NCBI GenBank assembly: GCA_963789535.1
Contig: CAWBKU010000003.1
Span: 310,001 to 374,000, forward strand
DNA: 64,000 bases
Reading direction: 5' to 3'
From: CAVXHQ01 sp963789535
GTDB lineage: Bacteria > Pseudomonadota > Alphaproteobacteria > Rhodobacterales > Rhodobacteraceae
Made by a program: the position numbers and the translations under genes. This document shows positions 52,612-61,032 of the stretch, piece by piece (the stretch's first letter is position 1; each line of letters opens with the position of its first letter). The notes beneath the pieces were generated by a model. The model did not search any database, was not told the DNA's origin, and saw only the letters and a program-made list of their open reading frames with translations.

Positions 52612-53535
52612 ATGCCCATCGCCCTGCCCGCCGACCTGCCCGCCTATGACATCCTGACGCGCGAAGGCGTGATGGTGATGGATACCGGTCTGGCCGCGCG
52701 GCAGGACATCCGGCCCCTGCGGATCGGCCTGCTGAACCTGATGCCGAAGAAGATCCAGACCGAGACGCAGTTCTGCCGCCTGATCGGGGCGACGCCCCTG
52801 CAGATCGACCTGCACCTGATCCGCATGACCGAGCATCAGTCCAAGACCACCGCACCCGAGCACATGGACGCCTTCTACCGCTCCTTCGTCGAGGTCGAGG
52901 CGGCGGGCGAGAAGTTCGACGGCCTCATCGTCACCGGCGCGCCGATCGAGCACCTCGCCTACGCGGACGTGACCTATTGGGACGAGATGACCCGCGTTTG
53001 CGACTGGACGCAGACCCACGTCCACTCGACGTTCGGGGTCTGCTGGGCAGGCATGGCGATGCTGCGGCACTTTCACGGGATCGACAAGCACATGCTGCCC
53101 GCCAAGCGGTTCGGCTGTTATCGCCACGCGACGCAGGTGCCCGCCTCGCCCTATCTGCGCGGGTTCTCGGACGATTTCGTCATCCCGGTCAGCCGCTGGA
53201 CCGAGATCGACGCAGCCGATATCGACGCCGCCCCCGGCCTCGTGACATTGATCCGGGGGCCCGAGGCCGGGCCCTGCCTGATCGAGGATGCGGGCCACCG
53301 CGCCCTCTATATCTTCAACCATTTCGAATACGACAGCGGCACCCTGAAGGAAGAATACGACCGCGACTTGGCCAGCGGCACGCCCGTCGATGTGCCGCAG
53401 AACTACTATCCCGGCGACGATCCCGCCGCCGTGCCGCAGAACCGCTGGCGCAGCCACGCGCATCTGCTCTATGGCAACTGGCTGAACGAAATCTATCAGA
53501 CCACCCCCTTCGAGGTGTCCCGCATTGGCCTTTAA
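52612..53535 (+). CDS. metA: MetA homoserine O-acyltransferase (probably acetyl type)
   Basis: First committed step of methionine synthesis, 307 residues. Opens RIGLLNLMPKKIQTETQFCR; nucleophile Cys144 in HSTFGVCWAGMAML; His/Glu of the triad in IFNHFEYDSGTLKEEY. The residue known to set acyl-donor choice (Gly for succinyl-CoA, Glu for acetyl-CoA, position 111 in B. cereus numbering) is Glu113 here, in TGAPIEHLAY, so homoserine O-acetyltransferase is predicted. ATG 52612. Overlaps the next gene by 11 bases. Confidence 0.94.
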   Translation: MPIALPADLPAYDILTREGVMVMDTGLAARQDIRPLRIGLLNLMPKKIQTETQFCRLIGATPLQIDLHLIRMTEHQSKTTAPEHMDAFYRSFVEVEAAGEKFDGLIVTGAPIEHLAYADVTYWDEMTRVCDWTQTHVHSTFGVCWAGMAMLRHFHGIDKHMLPAKRFGCYRHATQVPASPYLRGFSDDFVIPVSRWTEIDAADIDAAPGLVTLIRGPEAGPCLIEDAGHRALYIFNHFEYDSGTLKEEYDRDLASGTPVDVPQNYYPGDDPAAVPQNRWRSHAHLLYGNWLNEIYQTTPFEVSRIGL

Positions 53536-54508
53536 GTCCTTCTTCATCGGCCTGACGGTCCTCGTCGTCGTGGGCGCCGTCGTCACCTCGATGCTCGCCG
53601 CGCGCCGCGAGGCGGCGACCGAGGCCGCCTATCCGCCCAGCGGTCAGTTCGTCGAGGTGAACGGGCGCCGCGTCCACTACGTCCAGGAAGGCACCGGCCC
53701 CGACCTGATCCTCATCCACGGCGCGGGCGGCAGCCTGCGCGACTTTACCTTCGACCTGATGCCCCGCCTGACCGACCGCTACCGCGTCACCGCCTTCGAC
53801 CGGCCCGGCCTCGGCTATACCGACCGGACCGACGACCGCTATGAGAGCGCGCTGACCACCGCCGCCGAAAGTCCGACCGAGCAGGCCGCCCTGCTGCGCG
53901 GTGCCGCCTTGGCACTTGGGATCGAGCGGCCGATGATCCTCGGTCATTCGTTCGGCAACGCGGTGGCGCTGGCCTGGGTGCTCGACTATCCGGACGACAC
54001 CGCGGCGCTGATCGACGTGGCCGGCGTGTCGATGCCCTGGCCGGGGGAACTGGGCTGGTTCTACGAGGGGCCGGGCTCGCTCTGGGGCGGGCTGCTTCTG
54101 CCGCCGCTGCTGTCGGCCTATGTGCCCGAAGGCCGCATCCGGTCCGGCACCGAGGGCACGTTCGCGCCCAACGCGATGCCCGAGGGCTATGCCGAATACC
54201 TCGGCCCCGCCCTCTTGCTGCGCCGCGACAGCCTTCGCGCCAATGCACGGCAGGTCAACACCCTGCGCCCCTATATCGTGGCGATGGAGGCGCGTTATGC
54301 CGGCATCGACATGCCGGTCGAGATCGTGCACGGCAGCGCCGACACTTCGGTGCCGCTCAGCGTCCACTCGGGACCGCTCAGCCAGATCATTCCGGGCGCG
54401 AACCTTACCGTCCTCGACGGCGTAGGCCACATGCCGCAACACGTGAACCCCGGCGCGATCGTCGACGCCATCGACCGGGCCGCGGCGCGCGCGGGCCTGA
54501 CCGAGTGA
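53525..54508 (+). CDS. alpha/beta hydrolase
   Basis: Serine hydrolase fold, 327 residues, with an N-terminal membrane anchor or signal helix (about 5-24). Oxyanion motif LILIHGAGGSLRDF at 61-74, nucleophile elbow LGHSFGN with Ser142, Asp in VEIVHGSADTSVPL and His in GVGHMPQHVNP. Cap region between is Pro/Gly-rich. The start is TTG 53525 inside the end of metA, with GAGGTG upstream, so translation is coupled to metA. Substrate unknown. Confidence 0.88.
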   Translation: MAFKSFFIGLTVLVVVGAVVTSMLAARREAATEAAYPPSGQFVEVNGRRVHYVQEGTGPDLILIHGAGGSLRDFTFDLMPRLTDRYRVTAFDRPGLGYTDRTDDRYESALTTAAESPTEQAALLRGAALALGIERPMILGHSFGNAVALAWVLDYPDDTAALIDVAGVSMPWPGELGWFYEGPGSLWGGLLLPPLLSAYVPEGRIRSGTEGTFAPNAMPEGYAEYLGPALLLRRDSLRANARQVNTLRPYIVAMEARYAGIDMPVEIVHGSADTSVPLSVHSGPLSQIIPGANLTVLDGVGHMPQHVNPGAIVDAIDRAAARAGLTE

Positions 54509-54569
54509 CGCAGGCCGATTGAACTCCGCCATCGCGGGCGCCATGATCGGCGCAGGTCAGGGGGACATC

Positions 54570-55436
54570 ATGGACAAGCCATTCGACGCCGCGATCAGCG
54601 CCTTTGCCACGAACGGCGCGCCGAAGGAGGTGCGCGACGCCTTGGCCGACGCCAGGAAGACGGACATCCCGAACGACACCTATCCCTATGACAAGGAATG
54701 GAAATCCTCGGACTACGACGATGTGATGGAGGGCCTTCAGGAAGAACTCGTGAAGATGCAGGCCTGGGTCAAGGAAACCGGCCAGCGCATCGTCGTGGTG
54801 TTCGAGGGGCGCGACGCGGCAGGCAAGGGCGGCACGATCAAGGCGATGACCGAGAACCTCAACCCGCGCGGTGCGCGCGTCGTGGCGCTGGCCAAACCGA
54901 CCGAGACCGAAGCGGGCGAGTGGTATTTCCAGCGCTATGTCGCGCATCTGCCGACGAAGGGGGAGATCGTGCTCTTCGACCGCTCATGGTACAACCGCGG
55001 CGTCGTCGAGCATGTGTTCGGCTTCTGCACGCCTGCGGAGCGGGAGAAGTGGTTCGGTCAGGTCTGCCCGTTCGAGCGTCTGCTGGTCGACGACGGGATC
55101 ACGCTGGTCAAGGTCTGGCTGAACGTCGGACGGGTGACGCAGTTGCAGCGGTTCCTCGCGCGCGAGGACGACCCGCTGAAGACGTGGAAACTGAGCTGGA
55201 TCGACGTCGAGGGCCTGAAGAAGTGGGATGAATATTCCGCCGCCATCGAGGAGACGCTGGACCGGACCGATACCGGGCTGGCGCCGTGGACGGTGGTGCG
55301 GTCGGACGACAAGAAGCGGGCGCGGGTGGCGGTGATACAGGCGCTGCTGGGGCAGCTCTACTATCCCGGCAAGGGCAAGGTCGGCGTGCCCGATCCGAAG
55401 ATCACCGGCGGCCCGGCGCTCTGGCGCGACGGCTAG
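54570..55436 (+). CDS. ppk2: polyphosphate kinase 2 (PPK2)
   Basis: Phosphorylates nucleoside diphosphates (or monophosphates) with polyphosphate. The 288-residue product has Walker A VFEGRDAAGKGGTIKA (80-88 core), the lid RYVAHLPTKGEIVLFDRSWYNR with Walker-B-like FDRSWYNRG, and the class I-type ending YYPGKGKVGVPDPKI. One-domain size indicates a class I PPK2 (mainly NDP kinase). ATG 54570 follows AGGGGG. Three bases before the TetR gene. Confidence 0.93.
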   Translation: MDKPFDAAISAFATNGAPKEVRDALADARKTDIPNDTYPYDKEWKSSDYDDVMEGLQEELVKMQAWVKETGQRIVVVFEGRDAAGKGGTIKAMTENLNPRGARVVALAKPTETEAGEWYFQRYVAHLPTKGEIVLFDRSWYNRGVVEHVFGFCTPAEREKWFGQVCPFERLLVDDGITLVKVWLNVGRVTQLQRFLAREDDPLKTWKLSWIDVEGLKKWDEYSAAIEETLDRTDTGLAPWTVVRSDDKKRARVAVIQALLGQLYYPGKGKVGVPDPKITGGPALWRDG

Positions 55437-55439
55437 GCC

Positions 55440-56126
55440 TTGGCAAAGCAGGGCTATCATCACGGCAATCTGCGGCAGGCGCTGGTCGAGGCGTCGCTGG
55501 CGCTCATCGAGGAGAAGGGGCCGACGGGGTTCACCCTGTCCGAGGCCGCGCGCGAGGCGGGGGTGACACCGGCGGCGGTGTACCGGCATTTCGAGGGGCG
55601 CGAGGATCTGATCGCCGAGGCCGCACGGCAGGGCTACGAGGTATTCGCCGACCTGATGGAACATGCCTATGGCGGCGGCAAGAGCGGGGTGCAGCCCTCC
55701 GCGCTCGGGGCGTTCGAGGCGACGGGGCGTGCGTATCTGGCGTTCGCGCGGCGGTTTCCGGGGCATTACGTCGCGATGTTCGAGAGCGGCATCTCGATCC
55801 AGCGGACGCCGGAACTGAACATCGCCGCGACCCGCGCGATGGGCGTGCTGCACCGCGCGGCAGAGGACCTGTCGCGGCATATCCCCGTCGAGCGGCGCCC
55901 GCCGGTGCAGATGGTCTCGGCGCATATCTGGGCATTGTCGCACGGGGTGGTGGAGCTGTTCGCGCGGGGGTCTCCCGGAACGAAATCGCCGTTTCCGCCG
56001 GAGGATTTGCTGGAGAGCGGGATCGGGGTGTATTTGCGGGGGCTGGGGTTGATTGCGCCGGATGGTAGAGTTCCCTTTTTGCGCCTAACCCAATGCTCTA
56101 TTGCTAGAGCACTAAGCATCAGCTGA
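55440..56126 (+). CDS. TetR-family regulator with replaced C-terminal tail
   Basis: TetR repressor. HTH at about 31-58 (FTLSEAAREAGVTPAAVYRH) after the GYHHGNLRQALVEASLALIE lead-in. Start TTG 55440, three bases after ppk2. The ligand domain looks normal up to LRGLGLIAPDG (about codon 208); the last 19 codons (RVPFLRLTQCSIARALSIS) have a different base composition and coincide with the beginning of a low-GC tract near 56064, so the native 3' end appears to have been replaced. The stored protein is probably functional because the tail is beyond the ligand domain. Confidence 0.85.
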   Translation: MAKQGYHHGNLRQALVEASLALIEEKGPTGFTLSEAAREAGVTPAAVYRHFEGREDLIAEAARQGYEVFADLMEHAYGGGKSGVQPSALGAFEATGRAYLAFARRFPGHYVAMFESGISIQRTPELNIAATRAMGVLHRAAEDLSRHIPVERRPPVQMVSAHIWALSHGVVELFARGSPGTKSPFPPEDLLESGIGVYLRGLGLIAPDGRVPFLRLTQCSIARALSIS

Positions 56127-56141
56127 GGAGCGAGGAGAAAA

Positions 56142-56363
56142 ACGGAACGAATTGTAGATAGTTTCGAATGTGAAGATGTCGACGGAAACCGTTACTTGGT
56201 AAATACTCATCAGCGATTCCGAGTTCATCAGTCGCTAATTGGGAAACGTCAAGAGATTGGAGGGGCTAAAGATCACTGGCTTGAAAACGGCGAGCACATT
56301 ACTCCGATTAACGACGGTTCCTGTCGCATTTTAAGAAACGACAGGGTGATAACTCGAATTTAG
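56142..56363 (+). pseudogene. small hypothetical ORF lacking a start codon
   Basis: An open frame of 73 codons with normal-looking protein: ERIVDSFECEDVDGNRYLVN, then HQRFRVHQSLIGK, WLENGEHITPINDG and ending RNDRVITRI. It resembles short hypothetical proteins of accessory DNA with a VDGNRY/INDG layout, but I know no function. A ribosome site AGGAG (56133-56137) is followed at once by AAAACG where ATG would be expected, so the start codon appears lost or replaced by ACG. The frame is contiguous with the tetR stop. Confidence 0.4.
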
Positions 56364-56988
56364 TTACCTAGTGTTCCGCACCTGACACAAGGTTCTCGAA
56401 AGTAACAGGGTATCCTACACGGGCCCAGTATCCCTGACCGAAACCGTCAGATGACGGCTATGAGTCCGGTGTCACCGATGCTACGGGACGAAAGAAGGAC
56501 CGCTTCGGGTGTTTCAGATGGGTCTAGGCTCGTTATCTGTTCCGTTCCAAATCGCAAGAGCGACTTGATTGGAACGGGCTTTGTGTTCCGAAGCGACGTT
56601 CCACTGGGGCGCGCCTCAACGGCATCCGTCACCTGACCCGATTGAAGTAAAGCGTACCAAAAATTTTCTCCCACTCAGCCATTGCAGGCTGCCATAGCCG
56701 CGTTCAGTGCTGCCGACGAGCCACGGAGGCTGAAGGAAGCGAAGGGCGTGCGCATCCCGTCGAGGGGAATATCGAGCGAGAGGTCGATATCTGTGATGTC
56801 CGGTACGTTCGAGCGCTATGGGCGGCTTTGGAAAGGCTGAAAGATCGCTCGGCGACACTATCGGGTAACGCTCGGCGACGCCCTCGAAGCGCATGAGTTC
56901 GCTCTGTCCAAAGGTGGGCGCCCCGGCCTCCTCAGTCGGACCTTCTGGCATCGGCGCTCGCAAACCCTATCCCGGCGATCACAGGCGC

Positions 56989-57165
56989 GTTTTCTCCCCG
57001 GCGGCGGTCATGCTGCACGGGTTGGTCTCTTCGCATGGTCTCGCTGACGGCAACAAGAGAACAGCACTGCTCCTGCTCGATCGTTCATCGAACAAGCGGC
57101 TATAGGCTCGATATCGCACAGGACTTTCCGATCGCGACATCGTCGTCGACGTGGCGTCCGGCGCA
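56989..57165 (+). pseudogene. decayed Fic/Doc-type toxin gene fragment
   Basis: Frame pieces spell a Fic/Doc core: FSPAAVMLHGLVSSHGLADGN followed by KRTALLLLDR, in which HGLADGNKR aligns with the catalytic HPFxDGNKR loop (Pro and Phe altered). After a frame change near 57090 comes SGYRLDIAQD, and after another, DIVVDVASG; both segments are typical of Doc C-termini. At least two frameshifts and no start codon. No antitoxin gene is recognisable upstream. Confidence 0.55.
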
Positions 57166-57220
57166 GCCCGAAGGCGATCTCGAGTCCGGCGAAATCCACT
57201 ATCGTAAGGCTGTAGCCCCC

Positions 57221-58354
57221 CTACGCCGGCAACACCACCAGCGCCCGCTCGTCCCAGATCACCTTGGTCCGCGCGCCCACGTCCAGCACCGGCCGTCCGA
57301 TGAGGTTCTTCATCGACAGGGTCATCGGCTGTGTCCACGCCGTCGATGCGGACGTCGTAATAGGTCATGTCGCCGTAGTAGACGACCTCGTCGACGGTGG
57401 CGTCCGCGGTGCGGCCCTGCGTCGTCTCGCCGTCGAACAGCAGGCGACAGGGTTTCGGGGCGGATGCCGATGGCGGCGGGGCCTGCGACGGGGCCGCCGG
57501 GGGCCTGATCGGCGCCGATGCTGCCGATGCCGAGACCCTGCACGTCGACGTCGATCCTGTCGCCGTTCGGGCGTGGCGGTGCCGCCCAGAAAGTTCATCT
57601 TGCCGATGAAATCGGCGACGCGGCGCGAGTTCGGGCGGCGGTACAGCGTTTCGGGGTCGTCGAGCTGGCCGATCGAGCCCTCGAACATCACCGCGATCCG
57701 GTCCGACATCACCAGCGCCTCCTCCTGATCGTGGGTCACGAGGATGAAGGTGATGCCGACGTTGCGTTGCAGGCGGATCAGTTCGACCTGCATCTGCTCG
57801 CGCATCTTCTTGTCGAGCGCGCTCAGCGGCTCGTCCAGCAGCAGCACCTTCGGCTTCAGGATCAGGGCCCGCGCGAGCGCCACCCGCTGCCGCTGACCGC
57901 CCGACAGCGCGTGGGCGGCGCGCGCGCCATAACCCGGCGAGCCCGACCATGGCCGAGTGCGTCGTCGACGGCCATGCGCCTTCTCCGGCTTGCCCATCTT
58001 CTTGCGCCGCAGCCCGAAGGCGACGTTCTCGGCGACGCTCAGGTGCGGAAAGATCGCGTAGGACTGGAACACCATATTGGTCGGCCGCTCGTTCGCGGCG
58101 ACGCCTGCCATGTCCTTGCCCGAGATGGTCAGGACACCGCCCGACACCCCCTCGAACCCGGCGATGGTGCGCAACAGCGTGGTCTTGCCGCACCCCGAGG
58201 GGCCGAGGAGCGAGAAGAATTCGCCCTCGTTGATGGTGAGGTCGATGTCGCGCAGCGCGTGGTAGTCGCCGTAGTATTTGTTCACGCCGGTCAGCGTGAT
58301 GAGCGGCTTTGCGGCGGGTTTCACAGGTGCCGTGCCCTTGGCCATGTCGATCAC
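57221..58354 (-). pseudogene. potA: PotA-type ABC transporter ATPase with multiple single-base indels
   Basis: ATPase of a polyamine/Fe3+-type importer. GTG 58354 overlaps the potC stop (GTGA) and follows GGGAGGG. Intact N-terminal half: ITLTGVNKYYGDYHALRDID, Walker A LLGPSGCGKTTLL, Q-loop VFQSYAIFPHL; signature LSGGQRQRVALARAL and Walker B LLLDEPLSALD remain in the same frame. Three one-base insertions near 57935-57975 (GAVDDALAMVGLAGYGAR region) cancel out, and three more between about 57310 and 57585 scramble the regulatory OB-fold part before VIWDERALVVLPA and the stop at 57221. Total span 1134 bases. No other potA is in view. Confidence 0.82.
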
Positions 58355-59151
58355 AGGAACCCTCCCTTGTCGGCGATACCGGCACGGGCGAGGCCGCGAC
58401 GGCGGAAATATTCGGCCAGTATCAACAGGATCACCGACAGCGCCACGAGGATCGTGCCGAGCGCCATGACCACGGGAAGTTTGGCGGGGAACCGCAGGAG
58501 GCCCCAGATATAGACCGGCATCGTCGGATTGGCGCCGGTCAGGAAGAACGCGATGATGAACTCGTCGAGCGATATGGTGAACGAGATCAGCAGCGACGAC
58601 ACGATCCCCGGCATCACCAGCGGCAGGATCACGAGGCGGAACGCCGTCCAGCGGTTCTCGCCCAGGTCCATCGCCGCCTCCTCGAACGCGGGGTCGAGGT
58701 TCTGGAACGCGCCGTTCAGGATGGCGATCGAGAACGGCGTGCAGATCAGCACGTGGGCGATGATGATCGTCCAGTTCGACAGGCTCATGTCGAGGACCTG
58801 CCGCAGGACGGTCAGCAGCGAGACGGCGATGATGATTTCGGGCAGGACCAGCGGCAGCATGATGAAGCCGAGGATCCCCGCCTTGCCCGGAAACGACGCC
58901 ATCGCGCCCGACCGCGCCGCGCAGACGCCGAGCAGCGTCGACAGGATCGCCGTCATCGCCGCGATGAAGAGCGAGTTCTTCACCGCCTCGTGCAGCGCCG
59001 TCGTGGTCCAGAGCTCCTCGAACCAGGCGGTGGTAAAGCCCTGCAACGGAAAGGCGATGACCGTGCCGTCGTTGAACGCAAAGATCGGCAAGAGCACGAT
59101 CGGCGCATAGAGAAACACAAGGTATGCAACGGCATAGAGGCGCAAGCTCAT
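58351..59151 (-). CDS. potC: PotC-type ABC permease
   Basis: Inner-membrane permease of the polyamine/opine/2-aminoethylphosphonate importer type, 266 residues with six helices. EAA loop: FEEAAMDLGENRWTAFRLVI, where GENRW-x-x-F contacts the ATPase. Other marks: LISFTISLDEFIIAFFLTG. Intact; overlaps the ATPase gene (GTGA) and follows potB by one base. Substrate not predictable. Confidence 0.92.
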   Translation of the reverse strand: MSLRLYAVAYLVFLYAPIVLLPIFAFNDGTVIAFPLQGFTTAWFEELWTTTALHEAVKNSLFIAAMTAILSTLLGVCAARSGAMASFPGKAGILGFIMLPLVLPEIIIAVSLLTVLRQVLDMSLSNWTIIIAHVLICTPFSIAILNGAFQNLDPAFEEAAMDLGENRWTAFRLVILPLVMPGIVSSLLISFTISLDEFIIAFFLTGANPTMPVYIWGLLRFPAKLPVVMALGTILVALSVILLILAEYFRRRGLARAGIADKGGFL

Positions 59152-59152
59152 G

Positions 59153-60097
59153 TCAGCGGCTCCGCAGCCAGCGGCGGTTCAGAAAGATGAACAAGAGCGC
59201 CACGAAGGTGACGCAGATCATCGCGACGAGCGCGAGGGCAGCGCCCATCGGCGCGTTGTTGAGGCCGAAGAACTGCGTCTGGATCATGTTCGCGATGAGC
59301 TTGCCGCCCGGCCCGCCCATCAGTTCGGGCGTCACGTAGTCGCCCACCGTCGGGATCATGACGATCAGGACGGCGGCCACGAGGCCCGGCATCGACAGCG
59401 GCAGCGTCACGCGAAAGAAGGTCCGCACCTTGCCCTCGCCCAGATCCTGCGCCGCCTCGAGGAGCGAGCGGTCGATCTTTTCCAGCGCCACGAAGATCGG
59501 CAGGATCGCAAACGGCGCAAAGGCGTGGGCCAGCGTGATGACCACGGCATTGAGGTTGTAGAGGATGAAGGTCAGCGGCTCGTCGATCAGGCCGATGTTC
59601 TGCAACGTCGTGTTCACCACGCCGGAATATCCGAGGATCACCTTCCACAGGAACACCCGGATCAGATAGGAGGTCCAGAACGGAATGGTTATCATGAACA
59701 GCCACAGCGACTTGCGCTGTGGCGGCACATGAAACGAAATGTAGTAGGCGACCGGATAGGCCAGCAGCACCGTCACCGTCGTCACCACCACCGAGACATA
59801 GATCGAGCGCGCCAGCAGCGTCATGTAGATGGTGTTGAAGAACGCCTTGACGTGGCCCCAGGCGCTGGTGTCGCCCATCCGCTCGGCGAGAGCGGCGGTC
59901 CGGTCGAGCTGGAATATCTCGCGGTAGTTCTCGAGGGAGAAGGTCGTGTCGATGCCATAGCCCTCGGCCGTCCAGAACGAGAACAGGACCACCGCGACGA
60001 GGGGCACGGCGAGCAGCAGAAAGGCATAGAGGAACGGCGGCGCGATCAGCATCGCCGCCCGGCCCCTGTCGGACCTCCAGAATTCGCCTGTCGCCAT
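59153..60097 (-). CDS. potB: PotB-type ABC permease
   Basis: First permease of the importer, 314 residues with six helices. N-terminal helix LIAPPFLYAFLLLAVPLVAV; EAA loop LLEAAQDLGEGKVRTFFRVT; final part ALVAMICVTFVALLFIFLNR. ATG 60097 precedes the first helix and is preferred to longer in-frame extensions. No periplasmic binding-protein gene is found within 900 bp upstream, where the family usually has one. Confidence 0.92.
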   Translation of the reverse strand: MATGEFWRSDRGRAAMLIAPPFLYAFLLLAVPLVAVVLFSFWTAEGYGIDTTFSLENYREIFQLDRTAALAERMGDTSAWGHVKAFFNTIYMTLLARSIYVSVVVTTVTVLLAYPVAYYISFHVPPQRKSLWLFMITIPFWTSYLIRVFLWKVILGYSGVVNTTLQNIGLIDEPLTFILYNLNAVVITLAHAFAPFAILPIFVALEKIDRSLLEAAQDLGEGKVRTFFRVTLPLSMPGLVAAVLIVMIPTVGDYVTPELMGGPGGKLIANMIQTQFFGLNNAPMGAALALVAMICVTFVALLFIFLNRRWLRSR

Positions 60098-60370
60098 CTG
60101 CGCCCCCGCTACCGTCCCGCGATGTTTCGCCGCGGCGCGGAAAAGATCAACCGGTAATCTCGCGGCCCGGTCGGTCCCTGTCGGATCCGGCGGTCGGGAT
60201 CCGACCGTCGCACATCCGTCGGGCGCCCTGGCGCCGCGCCGACCGGCCGGGGACAATCCGATGCACTTGCGTCGCCACGTCCGCGATATGGGGTAGCGGC
60301 CAGGTCGGGGGCCAGGTCGGGGGCCGCGTCGGCGCCGCCGCACGCCGGGCAGGCCGGGGCGCGGCGGGGG

Positions 60371-60731
60371 TGTCGGAACCGGCGCCGCGTCGTCATCCAT
60401 GTCCGCTTCGCCGACGAGGGCCTCGAAAACGACACCTATCGGGCATTGATCCGGCCCGAGGCGCCGGTCGAGATCTGCACGTCGATTCCCGGTTTCGAAT
60501 ATCGACCTCTTCGTCGAGACCAATGCCACCTCGCTGCTGGCGATCATCCTCGGGCGGACCACCATTGCCCGCGAGACCGAGCGGGGCGACTTCTTTCTCA
60601 GCGGTGACACGATGCCGGCCCGCACGATGAACCGCTGGCTGAAACGCGGATTCGCCTCCGAAATCGACGGCATCCCCCCGATGCCCGAGGTCCGCCCGTG
60701 GCGGACCGGGCGCCGGGTGGCGGTGGCCTGA
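60371..60731 (+). pseudogene. remnant of HxlR-like regulator (C-terminal part)
   Basis: Frame pieces resemble the C-terminal (SCP2-like) domain found in HxlR-type winged-helix regulators of Rhodobacterales: RRRVVIHVRFADEGLEN and VEICTSIPGFE in one frame, then DLFVETNATSLLAIILGRTT, FFLSGDTMPARTMNRWLKRG and a TGA at 60729-60731 in the next frame. The frame changes near 60500 by one base. No winged-helix half is recognisable upstream, so the gene is truncated as well as shifted. Confidence 0.5.
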
Positions 60732-60781
60732 CCCCGGGCGACGGGCACAAGTTCATTATCGGGCGATGAAGGCCCCGAACG

Positions 60782-60799
60782 CCTTCCCCGCGGGGAAGG
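60782..60799. repeat. GC-rich palindrome, copy 1
   Basis: CCTTCCCCGCGGGGAAGG is a perfect 18-bp palindrome, followed by TTTCGCGCGAAATC which is itself palindromic. A near-copy lies at 60951-60968. In the intergenic stretch between rpsI and the HxlR-like remnant. Besides these repeats, 60735-61032 shows no gene. Confidence 0.6.
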
Positions 60800-60950
60800 T
60801 TTCGCGCGAAATCCAGGCGCGCGCCCCGCAACGCCGTCCCGCAGCCGCAACATGCCGCTGTCGCCCACCTTCACCCCCGGGGATCCCGGCAAAACCGAAA
60901 TGGGGCCCCCGCCGGGACCGCCCGGCGTCAACACCGGACCGCATCACCCA

Positions 60951-60968
60951 CCGTCCCCGCGGGGAAGG
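60951..60968. repeat. GC-rich palindrome, copy 2
   Basis: CCGTCCCCGCGGGGAAGG with the following TTCCGGCGGAATC mirrors copy 1 at 60782, with one arm mismatch. Spacing between copies is 169 bp. Function unknown; too few copies for a CRISPR array. Confidence 0.55.
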
Positions 60969-61032
60969 TTCCGGCGGAATCGAAAGGGGGCAGCCGGCAA
61001 CAGCCACCCCCGACGTGATCCGAAAACCGGAC

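Larger units (their letters stand above)
56064..57220. other. low-GC scar between tetR and potA
   Basis: About 1.15 kb, visibly poorer in G+C (near 45-50% by eye at 56130-56640) than the rest. It contains the hybrid tail of tetR, a small ORF without start codon (56142-56363), and a decayed Fic/Doc-like gene (56989-57165). The stretch 56364-56988 holds no ORF I can support. No intact transposase, integrase or clear target duplication was seen. Best read as the remnant of a mobile or plasmid-derived insertion. Confidence 0.65.

Noticed and set aside
56447..56674. two short overlapping opposite-strand ORFs (61 and 75 codons) in the low-GC scar
   Set aside because: They are mirror frames of each other, have no ribosome site and no recognisable motif.
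55440..57220. complete insertion sequence or integrative element
   Set aside because: No transposase or integrase, no terminal inverted repeats and no flanking direct repeats could be found.
60782..60968. possible CRISPR repeats
   Set aside because: Only two copies, 169 bp apart, palindromic throughout, with no further repeats or cas genes.
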